From contig NZ_FQYP01000015.1 in assembly GCF_900141785.1 (NCBI RefSeq), positions 1 through 50,625 of the forward strand: a stretch of DNA of 50,625 bases, given 5' to 3'. Positions 17,805 through 26,605 of this stretch are shown here, piece by piece (within the stretch, counting starts at the first letter, position 1; each line of letters starts with the position of its first letter). The DNA is from Aquimarina spongiae (GTDB lineage Bacteria; Bacteroidota; Bacteroidia; Flavobacteriales; Flavobacteriaceae). Made by a program: the position numbers and the translations under genes. A model generated the notes under the pieces. The model was not told the origin of the DNA. It made no database searches and was given only the letters and a program-made list of their open reading frames with translations.

Positions 17805-19991
17805 ATGAAATACAGATATGTGCTGGTAAAAATATTACCTTTTATTTTCATACCCTCTTTGGGTTCTATAACAGCACAGATAAGGGTTGACGATAGTTCT
17901 TTTAGTGATCAACAACTTATCGAAGACGTTTTGATTGATAGTCCATGTGCAAGAGTAGAAAATATAATATCATCCACGGGAACTTCGGTAGGAGTTAACG
18001 GAATTGGTTACTTCGAAGCTAACGGTTCAGGCTTTCAAATTGAAAGGGGTATTGTTTTGAGTACGGGTAACGCGGTAAGCGCAATGGGGCCAAACGGAAT
18101 AGAACCTTTAAGTGAAGGAGGTGAAACCTGGAGAGGAGATAATGACTTGGGCCGAATCACTAATACGAGTCCATTGTTTAACGCTACCTTCATTCAATTT
18201 GATTTTATTCCGAGTATTGATTTTATCACTTTTGATTTTCTATTTGCTTCAGAAGAATACGTTGGTGTATTTCCTTGCATTTTTTCTGATGTTTTTGCTT
18301 TTATTCTTACAGACTCTTCCGGTAATTCTAGAAATTTGGCAGTTGTTCCAGGAACGAATCCACCAACTGCAATCAAAGTTACTACGGTAAATGCTGGTGT
18401 AGACCTAAACAATGATGGAGACTTTGAAGATGTAATCGACGACCAGAACGAGTGTCCGCCTAGAAACCAAGAATTTTTTGGTCGAGTAATTACCCCGGGT
18501 ACAGATGCGCCAATCGATTTTAATGGATATACAAAAGTATTAAAAGCTTCAGGGAGTGTGATTCCCAATGAACGATATACCATAAAAATGGTTATAGCGG
18601 ATAATTTAGATCCAGGATTAGATTCTGCTGTTTTTTTGGCAGCAGGAAGCTTTAACATTGGCGGAGATCTAGGTGAAGATAGAACTATTGCTAATGGTAA
18701 TCCAGGATGTGAGGGTACTCCTATAATACTTAATGCAACAGTTGGTAGCAGTTCAAGCTATTTTTGGTTCAAAGACGGAACTCCAGTCGGACCAGGAGAT
18801 GGAACCACAATATTAGATGGAGGAGCAAGGCTTGAAGTGACTCAAGATGGATTGTACAGCGTTGATATTGATGTTTCTGGTCTTTGTTCATCTTCAGATT
18901 CCGTAGAAATTGAATTTGCAACCCCACCGGTGATTACTAGTTTACCCAATGATCTTAACTCTTGTGATCTGGATAATGATGGTATTTCTTTATTTGACCT
19001 GACCGCGAATACTGCTTTAGTACTAGGAGGCCAAGATGCTGCAATTTATGAAGTTTCGTACCACCTTACTCAAGAAGATGCAGAAAACTACACAGGGGTA
19101 AGTTCAACCAATACCATTACTAACCCCAGTAGCTTTATGAACACTTCGGCAATACAAACAATTTGGCTAAGAATCGCGGAGTCCACACAAACGTGCTACA
19201 AGGTAACCTCCTTTACAATTGAAAGTATTCCTGTCGAACCGATAATTTTGGAAGAACGATATATTAGATGTCTAAATGCTGATGGAAGCCTTATCAATAT
19301 ATTTCCCCAAGATATAGAGGTAAACCTTGATCCTGCTCAATATACTTTTCAGTGGTATCTAGGAAACCAACCTGTATCTGGTAATGAAATTGCAGGGGAA
19401 ACCAACGCTACTTTTATACCTGAAGCCTCTGGCCTATATAGTGTAGAAGTTACCCATATAATTAATGGATGTTCTATTTTCAAAAGTATTAATGTTGAAG
19501 ATTCATATCCGCCCGAGGGAGTTAGGGCAGAGGCAATATCTGGAGCATTTTCTAATAATGTTACTGTCGAAGCTTTTGTAGAAGGAAATGGAAATTATGA
19601 ATTTCAGATTGATGATAGTGACTGGCAAACGTCCTCCATTTTTAATGGTGTTACTATTGGAGAACATACAATTACGGTAAGAGATATAGAAAGATGCGGG
19701 GAAGAATCAGCAATTATTAATGTAACATCTGGATATCCTGAATATTTTACTCCTAACGGAGATGGTTTTCATGATTTGTGGAATATAGAAAGTACGCGGA
19801 ATGTTACCATTAACCAGGTTTTGATTTTTGATAGGTTTGGGCGACTTTTAAAAACTCTTGGATCTCAAAGCAATTGGGATGGAACGTCTCAGGGGCGTCA
19901 GTTACCATCTAGTGAATACTGGTTTAAAGTATTATATACAGAACAAGGTGTCTTTAAAGAATTTAAATCTAGTTTTACATTATTAAGATAA
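17805..19991 (+). CDS. Choice-of-anchor L surface protein with type-B T9SS sorting domain (728 aa)
   Basis: A signal peptide covers residues 1-24 (ending SITAQ). Residues ~30-290 form a choice-of-anchor L domain, with SSTGTSVGVNGIGYFEA, ERGIVLSTGNA and DFLFASEEYVGVFPC. Ig/PKD-like adhesive modules follow (Cys-containing, about 300-640). The last ~85 residues are the gliding-motility-associated type-B sorting domain: FTPNGDGFHDLWNIE, VLIFDRFGRLLK, NWDGTSQGRQLPSSEYWF and a final SFTLLR. The protein should therefore be exported by Sec, then carried through the outer membrane by the Type IX system and attached or released outside. It lies 126 bases after the helical-repeat gene and just before an EamA gene. 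A role as an adhesin or matrix protein is inference. Confidence 0.9.
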   Translation: MKYRYVLVKILPFIFIPSLGSITAQIRVDDSSFSDQQLIEDVLIDSPCARVENIISSTGTSVGVNGIGYFEANGSGFQIERGIVLSTGNAVSAMGPNGIEPLSEGGETWRGDNDLGRITNTSPLFNATFIQFDFIPSIDFITFDFLFASEEYVGVFPCIFSDVFAFILTDSSGNSRNLAVVPGTNPPTAIKVTTVNAGVDLNNDGDFEDVIDDQNECPPRNQEFFGRVITPGTDAPIDFNGYTKVLKASGSVIPNERYTIKMVIADNLDPGLDSAVFLAAGSFNIGGDLGEDRTIANGNPGCEGTPIILNATVGSSSSYFWFKDGTPVGPGDGTTILDGGARLEVTQDGLYSVDIDVSGLCSSSDSVEIEFATPPVITSLPNDLNSCDLDNDGISLFDLTANTALVLGGQDAAIYEVSYHLTQEDAENYTGVSSTNTITNPSSFMNTSAIQTIWLRIAESTQTCYKVTSFTIESIPVEPIILEERYIRCLNADGSLINIFPQDIEVNLDPAQYTFQWYLGNQPVSGNEIAGETNATFIPEASGLYSVEVTHIINGCSIFKSINVEDSYPPEGVRAEAISGAFSNNVTVEAFVEGNGNYEFQIDDSDWQTSSIFNGVTIGEHTITVRDIERCGEESAIINVTSGYPEYFTPNGDGFHDLWNIESTRNVTINQVLIFDRFGRLLKTLGSQSNWDGTSQGRQLPSSEYWFKVLYTEQGVFKEFKSSFTLLR

Positions 19992-20000
19992 TTATAAAAT

Positions 20001-20861
20001 TTGTCACAGAATAATCAACACTTCAAAAATATATTAGAGCTCAATCTTGCGATGCTTTTGATTAGTACTTCGGGAGCTTTGGGTCGGTATATAGAGATGC
20101 CTGTTCCCATAATTATTGGTTTTAGAGCCATACTCGCAGGCATTTTACTTTTTGTTTTTTGTAAATGGAAAGGAATCTCACTAAGTACTTCTAGCAAAGA
20201 CCGTCCAACGATTATATTGAGTGGTGTATTGATGGGGTTGCATTGGGTAACCTACTTCTATGCACTTAAACTTTCGAATGTAGCGGTAGGAATGTTGTCC
20301 ATCTTTACTTATCCAGTGATCACGGCACTTTTGGAACCTGTATTGTTAAAAACCAAATTTCAAAAAATACATCTTCTATTAGCACTTTTGGTCTTGTTGG
20401 GAATTTATTTTTTAGTTCCCGATCTTAATTTTGAAAATTCATATACCAAAGCGGTATTCTTTGGGGTGTTATCCGCATTGTGCTATTCGTTGCGTAACCT
20501 GATTATGAAAACCAAAGTAGGGAGTTATAATGGATCTATGTTAATGTGGTACCAGTTGGTAGTGGTGAGTATTGCGTTGTCTCCTTTCCTTTTCTTAATG
20601 GATAGTTCAGGAATCAAAGAACAATGGCTGCCTACCTTAACTTTGGCATTGTTAACCACAGCAATCGGACATACCCTGTTTTTGGGGAGTTTCAAACGGT
20701 TCTCAATCACTACGGCGAGTATCATCAGTAGTGTACAACCGGTGTATGGAATCATTATTGGTATGATTTTTTTAAAGGAAATACCCGTGTTATCCACTAT
20801 TATTGGTGGGCTTTTGATTTTAACCTCCGTGGTGATAGAAAGTGTTAGGACTTACAAGTAA
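20001..20861 (+). CDS. EamA/DMT-family membrane transporter
   Basis: About ten transmembrane helices in two repeated five-helix halves, 286 residues, typical of the drug/metabolite transporter superfamily. The first half has ISTSGALGRYIEMPVPIIIG and LMGLHWVTYFYALKLS, where the run of Ala/Ser after TM3 is characteristic. The second half has GHTLFLGSFKRFSITTASII and QPVYGIIIGMIFLKEIP. The start is a TTG nine bases after the preceding gene. The next ATG (residue 17) would cut off the first helix, so TTG is preferred. Substrate is unknown; relatives export amino acids or metabolites. It is convergent with the pseudouridine synthase gene. Confidence 0.85.
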   Translation: MSQNNQHFKNILELNLAMLLISTSGALGRYIEMPVPIIIGFRAILAGILLFVFCKWKGISLSTSSKDRPTIILSGVLMGLHWVTYFYALKLSNVAVGMLSIFTYPVITALLEPVLLKTKFQKIHLLLALLVLLGIYFLVPDLNFENSYTKAVFFGVLSALCYSLRNLIMKTKVGSYNGSMLMWYQLVVVSIALSPFLFLMDSSGIKEQWLPTLTLALLTTAIGHTLFLGSFKRFSITTASIISSVQPVYGIIIGMIFLKEIPVLSTIIGGLLILTSVVIESVRTYK

Positions 20862-20873
20862 TAGTGTAGATGT

Positions 20874-21572
20874 TTACACAACACAATGATCCCAAATAGG
20901 ATCTGAAGGGGGAGGGGCGATAATAGTTAACGGTTCTTTTTTTACAGGATGTACGAAAGTAAGTTTTCTAGCATGCAGATGTATACTGCCATCTTTATTA
21001 CTTCTATCAGCTCCATACTTTAAATCTCCTTTGATTACAGATCCAATAAAAGATAACTGAGATCTAATTTGATGGTGTCTTCCTGTATGCAAGAGCACTT
21101 CTAAGAGATAATAATTATCCAACGCTTTTAGTACATGATATTCCAAAATAGCCTTTTTGCTTTCAGGAACCTCTTTGATATGAGCATAGGATTTATTTTG
21201 CTTCGGATTACGCTTTAGCCAATGTATTAGCATTTCACTGTCTTTGGGTGGTTTATTTTTTACCACTGCCCAATATGTTTTTTGCGCTTCTTTGTTGGCA
21301 AACAGTTTATTTAATCTAGGAAGGGCTTTACTGGTTCTAGCAAAAACAACAATGCCACTAGTAGGTCTATCCAAACGATGCACTACCCCTAGATACACAT
21401 TACCAGGTTTATTATATTTTTCAGCGATGTACTCTTTTACAACTTCACTTAATGATTTATCACCTGTTTTATCTCCTTGTACGATGTCACCTGGCCGTTT
21501 ATTGATAGCTATAATATGGTTGTCTTCATATAAGACCTGAAGGTTGTTCTTTGTAGAGATCGTTTTAGACAA
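20874..21572 (-). CDS. RluA-family pseudouridine synthase
   Basis: Isomerises uridine to pseudouridine in structured RNA. The catalytic motif HRLDRPTSGIVVFA (near residue 65) contains the essential Asp. Other family signatures are LYEDNHIIAINKRPG at the N-terminus, TGRHHQIRSQLSFIG and HLHARKLTFVHP near the C-terminus. There is no S4 domain, so it belongs to the short RluA/RluC-like class; whether the target is rRNA or tRNA cannot be read from sequence. The start codon appears to be TTG, since there is no usable ATG before the family N-terminus. It is the third gene after panB and the small membrane protein, all on one strand with short gaps. Confidence 0.88.
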   Translation of the reverse strand: MSKTISTKNNLQVLYEDNHIIAINKRPGDIVQGDKTGDKSLSEVVKEYIAEKYNKPGNVYLGVVHRLDRPTSGIVVFARTSKALPRLNKLFANKEAQKTYWAVVKNKPPKDSEMLIHWLKRNPKQNKSYAHIKEVPESKKAILEYHVLKALDNYYLLEVLLHTGRHHQIRSQLSFIGSVIKGDLKYGADRSNKDGSIHLHARKLTFVHPVKKEPLTIIAPPPSDPIWDHCVV

Positions 21573-21592
21573 AATTTTCTATTGAAATGTAA

Positions 21593-22249
21593 TTAATTTA
21601 ACGATATAATGGCTTCGAGTGTACTACTATTAATAGCATTTGGGGCACCCACTTTTATAATTTCAGTATCCTTGTATACCAAACTGATTTGATCCTCACT
21701 TTTGCTAATTTTTAAAGATTGGATTTTATCTTTTAGTTCTCCAGAGGGTAGATCAAACTTTCTTTTGAACGTAAAATTTTTATTCTCGATTTGTAGCATG
21801 AATCCAAAATAATCAAATATCCGGTTGATACCATTGATAAGCATTTTGATCCCAATATATCCAAAAACTGAAAGTACAATTCCGTTGATAGGAGATGAAA
21901 AACTCAGTAAAAAAATAACACCGAAAATTCCTAATACCGATAATATGGTTCCTAATACAATCGCAATAACGTCAATTAAAATAGCCCTTCCTGAGCGCGT
22001 TATGGTATAATTACTTTGATCAATAGATGTAACATCAAAGCCTAAGTTTTTAATATAGGTTAGGCTTTGAATATTTTCTTTCTCTTCGGAAATGATTTTT
22101 GATAAATCAGAAATGAAGGAACGGATTTCCTGATTCTTTCTAGACTGTATTTCTTTTAAGAGCTGTTCTTTGGCAACATGAGATAGAGAATCTAATAGTT
22201 GAAGAACTTCAATTAATTCTGAGTCACTAAAACTTGAATACTGAGTCAT
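21593..22249 (-). CDS. Two-helix membrane protein of unknown function (218 aa)
   Basis: The N-terminal ~75 residues are soluble and helical. Two hydrophobic segments follow: residues ~88-115 (LIDVIAIVLGTILSVLGIFG and onward) and ~118-140 (NGIVLSVFGYIGIKMLINGI). The C-terminal ~75 residues are a beta-rich charged domain (FTFKRKFDLPSGELKDKIQS... SLVYKDTEIIKVG) reminiscent of small PH-like folds; that resemblance is weak. It lies 11 bases after panB and 20 bases before the RluA-type gene, within one operon. No link to pantothenate synthesis is visible. Confidence 0.65.
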   Translation of the reverse strand: MTQYSSFSDSELIEVLQLLDSLSHVAKEQLLKEIQSRKNQEIRSFISDLSKIISEEKENIQSLTYIKNLGFDVTSIDQSNYTITRSGRAILIDVIAIVLGTILSVLGIFGVIFLLSFSSPINGIVLSVFGYIGIKMLINGINRIFDYFGFMLQIENKNFTFKRKFDLPSGELKDKIQSLKISKSEDQISLVYKDTEIIKVGAPNAINSSTLEAIISLN

Positions 22250-22260
22250 CTTTTCGAATA

Positions 22261-23079
22261 CTAGTATTGCTCATTCTCGTTAGGGAAATCCACTGATTTT
22301 ACATCACTCACATATTGTTTGAATGCATTGGTCATCTCGGTGTACATATCCAAATAACGACGTAAAAAACGAGGATTAAACTCGTGAGTCATACCTAACA
22401 TATCGTGAGTTACCAGTACCTGACCATCGACACCATTTCCGGCCCCAATCCCGATTACAGGAATACTGATACTTTCTGCCACTTCTTTAGCTAGTTTTGC
22501 AGGAACTTTTTCAAGTACAACGGCAAAACAACCTACTTTCTCAAGCATAAGGGCGTCCTCTTTCAATTTTTTAGCTTCTTCTTCCTCTTTGGCTCTTACC
22601 GTGTAGGTCCCAAATTTGTAGATAGACTGTGGAGTCAATCCAAGATGTCCCATTACAGGAATTCCGGCATTCAATGTTCTTTTGATAGATTCTTTTACTT
22701 CTTTACCACCTTCCATTTTTACTGCATGCGCTCCGGACTCTTTCATAATTCTGATAGCAGATCGTAAAGCTTCTTTTGGATCACTTTGATAACTACCAAA
22801 AGGAATGTCAACAACAATTAATGCTCTGGTAATTGCTCTTATTACCGAAGAAGCGTGATAGATCATTTGATCCAAGGTAATAGGAAGTGTCGTCTCATGA
22901 CCTGCCATTACATTAGATGCAGAGTCTCCAACTAGAATAACATCTACACCGGCACCATCAACAATTTTGGCCATGGTATAATCATACGCGGTAAGCATAG
23001 ATATTTTTTCGTGGTTGGATTTCATCTCAACAAGAGATTTTACGGTAACTCTCTTATAATCTTTCTTTGCTGTGGACAT
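22261..23079 (-). CDS. panB: 3-methyl-2-oxobutanoate hydroxymethyltransferase PanB
   Basis: Transfers a hydroxymethyl group from 5,10-methylene-THF to 2-oxoisovalerate, forming ketopantoate for coenzyme A synthesis. Motifs are KISMLTAYDYTMAKIVD at residues ~24-40, ILVGDSASNVMAGHETTLPI (metal-binding Asp), VVDIPFGSYQ, VKMEGGKE, GIPVMGHLGLTPQS and the closing IGIGAGNGVDGQVLV. The length of 272 aa is normal. It shares its substrate with the leucine pathway (2-oxoisovalerate), and leuA lies 7 kb away. It is the first gene of an operon with a well-formed promoter upstream. Confidence 0.96.
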   Translation of the reverse strand: MSTAKKDYKRVTVKSLVEMKSNHEKISMLTAYDYTMAKIVDGAGVDVILVGDSASNVMAGHETTLPITLDQMIYHASSVIRAITRALIVVDIPFGSYQSDPKEALRSAIRIMKESGAHAVKMEGGKEVKESIKRTLNAGIPVMGHLGLTPQSIYKFGTYTVRAKEEEEAKKLKEDALMLEKVGCFAVVLEKVPAKLAKEVAESISIPVIGIGAGNGVDGQVLVTHDMLGMTHEFNPRFLRRYLDMYTEMTNAFKQYVSDVKSVDFPNENEQY

Positions 23080-23100
23080 ATTTATGTGTGTTTAGTGCTG

Positions 23101-23132
23101 CAAAAGTAATCATTTAGGGATATCGCGGCAAA
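23101..23132 (-). promoter_or_regulatory. Bacteroidota-type promoter of panB
   Basis: On the minus strand TTTG (23129-23132) and TACTTTTG (23101-23108) are separated by 20 bases. This matches the primary-sigma pattern TTTG-N19/20-TAnnTTTG of Bacteroidota. The -7 element ends 21 bases before the panB ATG. Confidence 0.7.
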
Positions 23133-23211
23133 TGTCTTGTTAAGACTGCCTTAATCTTTTACCCGACTACGAATAAAAGCTTACATTTACGAGAATCAAA
23201 AAATGATCATT

Positions 23212-23685
23212 ATGAATAAATTCACGGTTTGTATTATTACAGTTTTACTCATTAGTATTCAGTCCTTTGCACAAGATAAAAAAGCTAAAGATTATAAAGA
23301 AGAGGTAAAGGCAACCATCTTAGAGTTTTTTGATGGATTTCATAAAGGTGATACCGCAAAAATGAAGAAAACCATAGATCCTCAAATGGTTTTAAAAACC
23401 GTAGTAAAGAATAAAGTAGGAAAAATTAGGATTGCTCAAACCGATATCGATAAATTTTTGGGTGCTATTCAAAACAGACCTGCAGAGCAAAAATGGGATG
23501 AACGTTTACTTTCTTTTACCATTGAAGCTGATGGTAGTATTGCTAATGCCTGGACACCTTATGAATTTTATCTAAATGATAATTTTAGTCATTGTGGGGT
23601 CAATGTCTTTCAACTATATCACGATGGCTCCTCGTGGCGCATTATTGCTATTGCCGATACCAGAAAGCGAGAGGGGTGCAACTAG
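23212..23685 (+). CDS. Secreted NTF2-like (lumazine-binding-like) protein
   Basis: A signal peptide of about 20 residues ends SIQSFAQ. The mature part is about 130 residues with the cone-shaped NTF2/SnoaL-type pattern: an N-terminal helix (VKATILEFFDGFHKGDTAKM), then beta-strands including VFQLYHDGSSWRIIAIADTR. Many Bacteroidota proteins of this type fall in the 'putative lumazine-binding' group, with no proven activity. The start is set at 23212 (MNKFTV). The ATG at 23203 (MIIMNKF) is equally possible and changes only the signal peptide. The stop codon lies in a CTAG shared with the convergent CPBP gene. Confidence 0.75.
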   Translation: MNKFTVCIITVLLISIQSFAQDKKAKDYKEEVKATILEFFDGFHKGDTAKMKKTIDPQMVLKTVVKNKVGKIRIAQTDIDKFLGAIQNRPAEQKWDERLLSFTIEADGSIANAWTPYEFYLNDNFSHCGVNVFQLYHDGSSWRIIAIADTRKREGCN

Positions 23686-24740
23686 ATGATGCTAATAAGA
23701 AAAGGGATTAGATTTCTTAGAGCATGTAAGCCGATAGACCATGTAATACCGTTTTTTATCTTAAAGATTCCATAGATAGAGCCCGAAAATATACGAGGTA
23801 TAGTGAGTAAGAGGATGACCAAATTGATCTCTGAAAGTGTTCCGTAATTCAAAGCATGCGATACCCCAAATAAAAGGGAAGAGACAATAAGTAATGTGAT
23901 CATAATGCCCTTTTTTTGAAGAAATTTGGAGGTTTGTAATAAGAACTTCTTTTCAAACAGTTTTGATTTTAATAGCAAGAATAGGCCAATCATCAAAATC
24001 CCAATTCCTGCATACGTGTAATACCAGGTAAATTGCGAACCCAATGTTAGAACCAATGCTAGTCCAATAACTCCACATGGAAACAATAGTAGATCAGATT
24101 TATTGGGTTTGATAAGTGTTCGGAATACTAGTTCTTCAAGAATAGGCATAACTAGTACAAGAGAGAAAAACAGTTCGATCGGATTTTTTTGAAAAGCATT
24201 TTGTTGTTGTTTGCTTTCATAGATCGTGAAATCAATACTTGCTACATTCTCATTCAATATCTTTTGAAAAATCACCCAAGACATGGTGAAAACAAATAAT
24301 ACAATGCTATAAAGAATAAGTTGTTTGACTTTAAGTCCAAGGGCTTTATTGGATGGATTTAACTCTTTTTGAGCGGATTTTCTAGTTGTTGTTCTTGTTT
24401 TCGTCTTTTTAGGAACTACCTTTTTTGCAGTTGTCTTTTCGGGAATTGCCTTTTTGGCGGTTGTTTTTTTAGGATCAATCTTTTTAGCAGATGTTTTTTC
24501 AGGAACAGACTTTTTAAAAGTTGTTTTTTTAGGAGTTACCTTTTTAGTGGTTGCCTTTTCGGGAGCTACGTTTTTAGCAGTTGATTTCTCAGGAGTAGCT
24601 TTTTTAACTGCTGTTTTTTCAAGAGTTGCTTTTTTAGGATTTGTCTTTTTGGAAGTTAACTTTTTAACAGTTGTTTTTTCAGGAGTTACTTTTTTAGGTT
24701 TGGTGTTTTTGGGGCTGGTTTTTGGGGCTGGTTTTTTCAT
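23682..24740 (-). CDS. CPBP intramembrane protease with histone H1-like Lys-rich N-terminus (352 aa)
   Basis: From about residue 130 onward there are several transmembrane helices and the CPBP (Abi/Rce1-type) motifs: EELVFR (the EExxxR active-site motif), FGVSHALNYG and GLHALRNL in the last helices, with the expected His residues. CPBP proteins are membrane metallo-type prenyl-protease relatives, in bacteria linked to bacteriocin self-immunity or unknown cleavage. Uniquely, residues ~1-120 are a Lys/Thr/Pro/Ala-rich array with a ten-residue period (KKxTPEKTTA), like histone H1 tails or AlgP/HctB-type DNA-binding tails. The ATG at 24740 (MKKPAPK) is taken as start; the frame continues to a TTG at 24752. 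It is convergent with the NTF2-like gene. Confidence 0.8.
   Translation of the reverse strand: MKKPAPKTSPKNTKPKKVTPEKTTVKKLTSKKTNPKKATLEKTAVKKATPEKSTAKNVAPEKATTKKVTPKKTTFKKSVPEKTSAKKIDPKKTTAKKAIPEKTTAKKVVPKKTKTRTTTRKSAQKELNPSNKALGLKVKQLILYSIVLFVFTMSWVIFQKILNENVASIDFTIYESKQQQNAFQKNPIELFFSLVLVMPILEELVFRTLIKPNKSDLLLFPCGVIGLALVLTLGSQFTWYYTYAGIGILMIGLFLLLKSKLFEKKFLLQTSKFLQKKGIMITLLIVSSLLFGVSHALNYGTLSEINLVILLLTIPRIFSGSIYGIFKIKNGITWSIGLHALRNLIPFLISII
24402..24705 (-). repeat. 30-bp period repeat encoding Lys-rich tail
   Basis: About ten tandem units of 30 bases each encode KKxxPEKTTx variants. Units differ at several positions, so the array is diverged rather than a perfect microsatellite. It is coding and lies in the N-terminal tail of the CPBP protein. 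Confidence 0.85.
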
Positions 24741-24953
24741 AAGTGTCAGCAATAGTTTAAACGAAGTTTTACTATTGTTATCTCTTTTTTGGTTTGTATA
24801 ATTTCTTCTAATTTAGGTCTTTAAACTTAGAATATACAAAACCAGAGCAAGAAATACGTTAAAATAGTCTTGCTAAAACACTTGAAGACAAAAAACAACT
24901 AGTTATTTAATACATAAAAGATTATGGAATAAGAAAGCTTTGAACGAAATATA

Positions 24954-26378
24954 TTAGCAGTCACTCAAACTTACTTTGACCGCCAGTCCTCCTTCACTAG
25001 TTTCTTTGTATTTAGTATGCATATCCTGGGCAGTTTCCCACATAGTTTCTATCACTTTGTCTAGAGGTACTTTTGCATTTGCGGCATCGGTATCCAATGC
25101 CATTTCGCAGGCATTAATGGCTTTTACTGCACCCATTGCGTTTCTTTCGATGCACGGAACTTGTACTAATCCGGCGATTGGATCGCAGGTAAGTCCCAGA
25201 TGATGCTCCATAGCAATTTCACTAGCCATCAGTACTTGCTCGGGAGTACCTCCCATAAGCTCTGTTAGTGCACCAGCAGCCATTGCCGAAGAAACTCCGA
25301 TTTCTGCTTGGCACCCTCCCATAGCTGCAGAGATAGTTGCTCCTTTTTTGAATAAGCTTCCGATCTCACCTGCAACCAGCATAAATTGTTTTACATCATC
25401 AAAATTGGCATCGTGATTTTCAATCACCATATAGTACATCATCACTGCAGGAATTACTCCAGCACTTCCATTGGTAGGTGCTGTTACCACACGACCCAAA
25501 GAAGCGTTGACTTCGTTTACTGCCAAAGCAAAACAAGAAACCCATTTTAATATCTGACGAAATTTAACTTCGGTATCTCGAATAGCTTCAATCCATTCTT
25601 GAGGAGAGGTATACTTAGTATCTCCGATAAGCTTTTTATGAGTGTCAAAAGCTCTACGTCTGACATTAAGTCCTCCAGGGAGTGTGCCTTCGGTGTGACA
25701 ACCTGTATACATCGATTCTAGCATTACATTCCATACTGCTTGTATTCTCTGATCGATTTCTTCGTCAGTTCGTAGCGATCGCTCATTTTCTAATACAATC
25801 TCAGACACCTTTTTGCCCTTTTCATGACAATACCCCAAAAGATCGGTTGCTTTTTGAATGGGTAATGGGAAGCCTTGGAACTCTTCCATTTTCTTTTCTT
25901 TTCTTTTCCGTTCTTCCTTGATGACAAAACCACCACCTATAGAATAAAAAGAAGAGGATATTTTTTGACCATTAGTAAAGTGGGCATGAAAAGTAATGGC
26001 GTTGGGGTGAAACTCTTTAAACTCTTTATTAAATACAATTTGCGTTTCAGGATCAAATGTCACCCAAAGCTCGGTATTGAAATGAATTTTTTTCTCGGTA
26101 TTAATGTGGCCGATAATGGTTGGTATCGAAGATACATCTATAGTCTGTGGATCATATCCACAAAGTCCAAGCATCACTGCAATATCGGTAGCGTGACCTT
26201 TACCAGTAAGTGATAGAGATCCAAAAAGATCAATAGTGATGGCTGTCACATTTTCGAAATGACCATCTTTTTTTAATTCTGCAATCCATCGACGACCAGC
26301 GCGCCATGGACCTAAGGTGTGAGAACTAGAGGGACCAACTCCTATTTTCAGCATGTCGAAAATACTGATGCATTCCAT
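24954..26378 (-). CDS. sdaA: L-serine ammonia-lyase (single-chain, iron-sulfur type)
   Basis: Deaminates L-serine to pyruvate and ammonia. It is the fused single-chain type (474 aa): the beta domain comes first, with MLKIGVGPSSSHTLGPWRAG at residues 9-28. The alpha (catalytic) domain follows from about residue 200, with NEVNASLGRVVTAPTNGSAG, GGCQAEIGVSSAMAAGA and CDPIAGLVQVPCIERNA. The cysteines in the last two motifs are among those that hold the oxygen-labile [4Fe-4S] cluster. The gene is monocistronic and diverges from dnaK across 227 bases. Confidence 0.95.
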   Translation of the reverse strand: MECISIFDMLKIGVGPSSSHTLGPWRAGRRWIAELKKDGHFENVTAITIDLFGSLSLTGKGHATDIAVMLGLCGYDPQTIDVSSIPTIIGHINTEKKIHFNTELWVTFDPETQIVFNKEFKEFHPNAITFHAHFTNGQKISSSFYSIGGGFVIKEERKRKEKKMEEFQGFPLPIQKATDLLGYCHEKGKKVSEIVLENERSLRTDEEIDQRIQAVWNVMLESMYTGCHTEGTLPGGLNVRRRAFDTHKKLIGDTKYTSPQEWIEAIRDTEVKFRQILKWVSCFALAVNEVNASLGRVVTAPTNGSAGVIPAVMMYYMVIENHDANFDDVKQFMLVAGEIGSLFKKGATISAAMGGCQAEIGVSSAMAAGALTELMGGTPEQVLMASEIAMEHHLGLTCDPIAGLVQVPCIERNAMGAVKAINACEMALDTDAANAKVPLDKVIETMWETAQDMHTKYKETSEGGLAVKVSLSDC

Positions 26379-26518
26379 AATTCGTAATTATTGAAATATT
26401 AACAGGGGTAAATATAGGTTTTTGGTAAAGAAAATACTTGTTTTTTGAAGAATAGTTAATACCGTTTTTGGAATCCTTAAAAAATCCTTCTGGCGGACCA
26501 AGATATAGGTTTAGTGAC

Positions 26519-26577
26519 AACCTGTCATATAAATCGTAATGGCACAAAGATTGACCTTACAGGTTTGAATTATTACG
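26519..26577. promoter_or_regulatory. Nested inverted repeats upstream of dnaK
   Basis: AACCTGT (26519-26525) is repeated in inverse as ACAGGTT (26559-26565). A second pair, CGTAAT / ATTACG, lies at about 26535 and 26572. The region is 30-90 bases before the dnaK start. It does not match the CIRCE element, and no clear TAnnTTTG box was found for dnaK. A regulatory role is possible but unproven. Confidence 0.25.
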
Positions 26578-26605
26578 AACAACAGTATAACAATTTAGTA
26601 TAAAG

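Noticed and set aside
20862..20885. GTGTA...TACAC palindrome between the EamA and RluA genes as a terminator
   Set aside because: The stem is only five base pairs, lacks a T-run and overlaps the RluA stop codon.
24402..24705. Regular 30-base repeats that look at first like a CRISPR array
   Set aside because: There are no unique spacers; the repeats are continuous, in frame and encode a Lys-rich protein tail.
24454..24801. Plus-strand open frames rich in Phe, Val and Gly, and another rich in Cys and Phe, across the repeat
   Set aside because: They are antisense shadows of the low-complexity Lys-rich repeat, with no start context or family resemblance.
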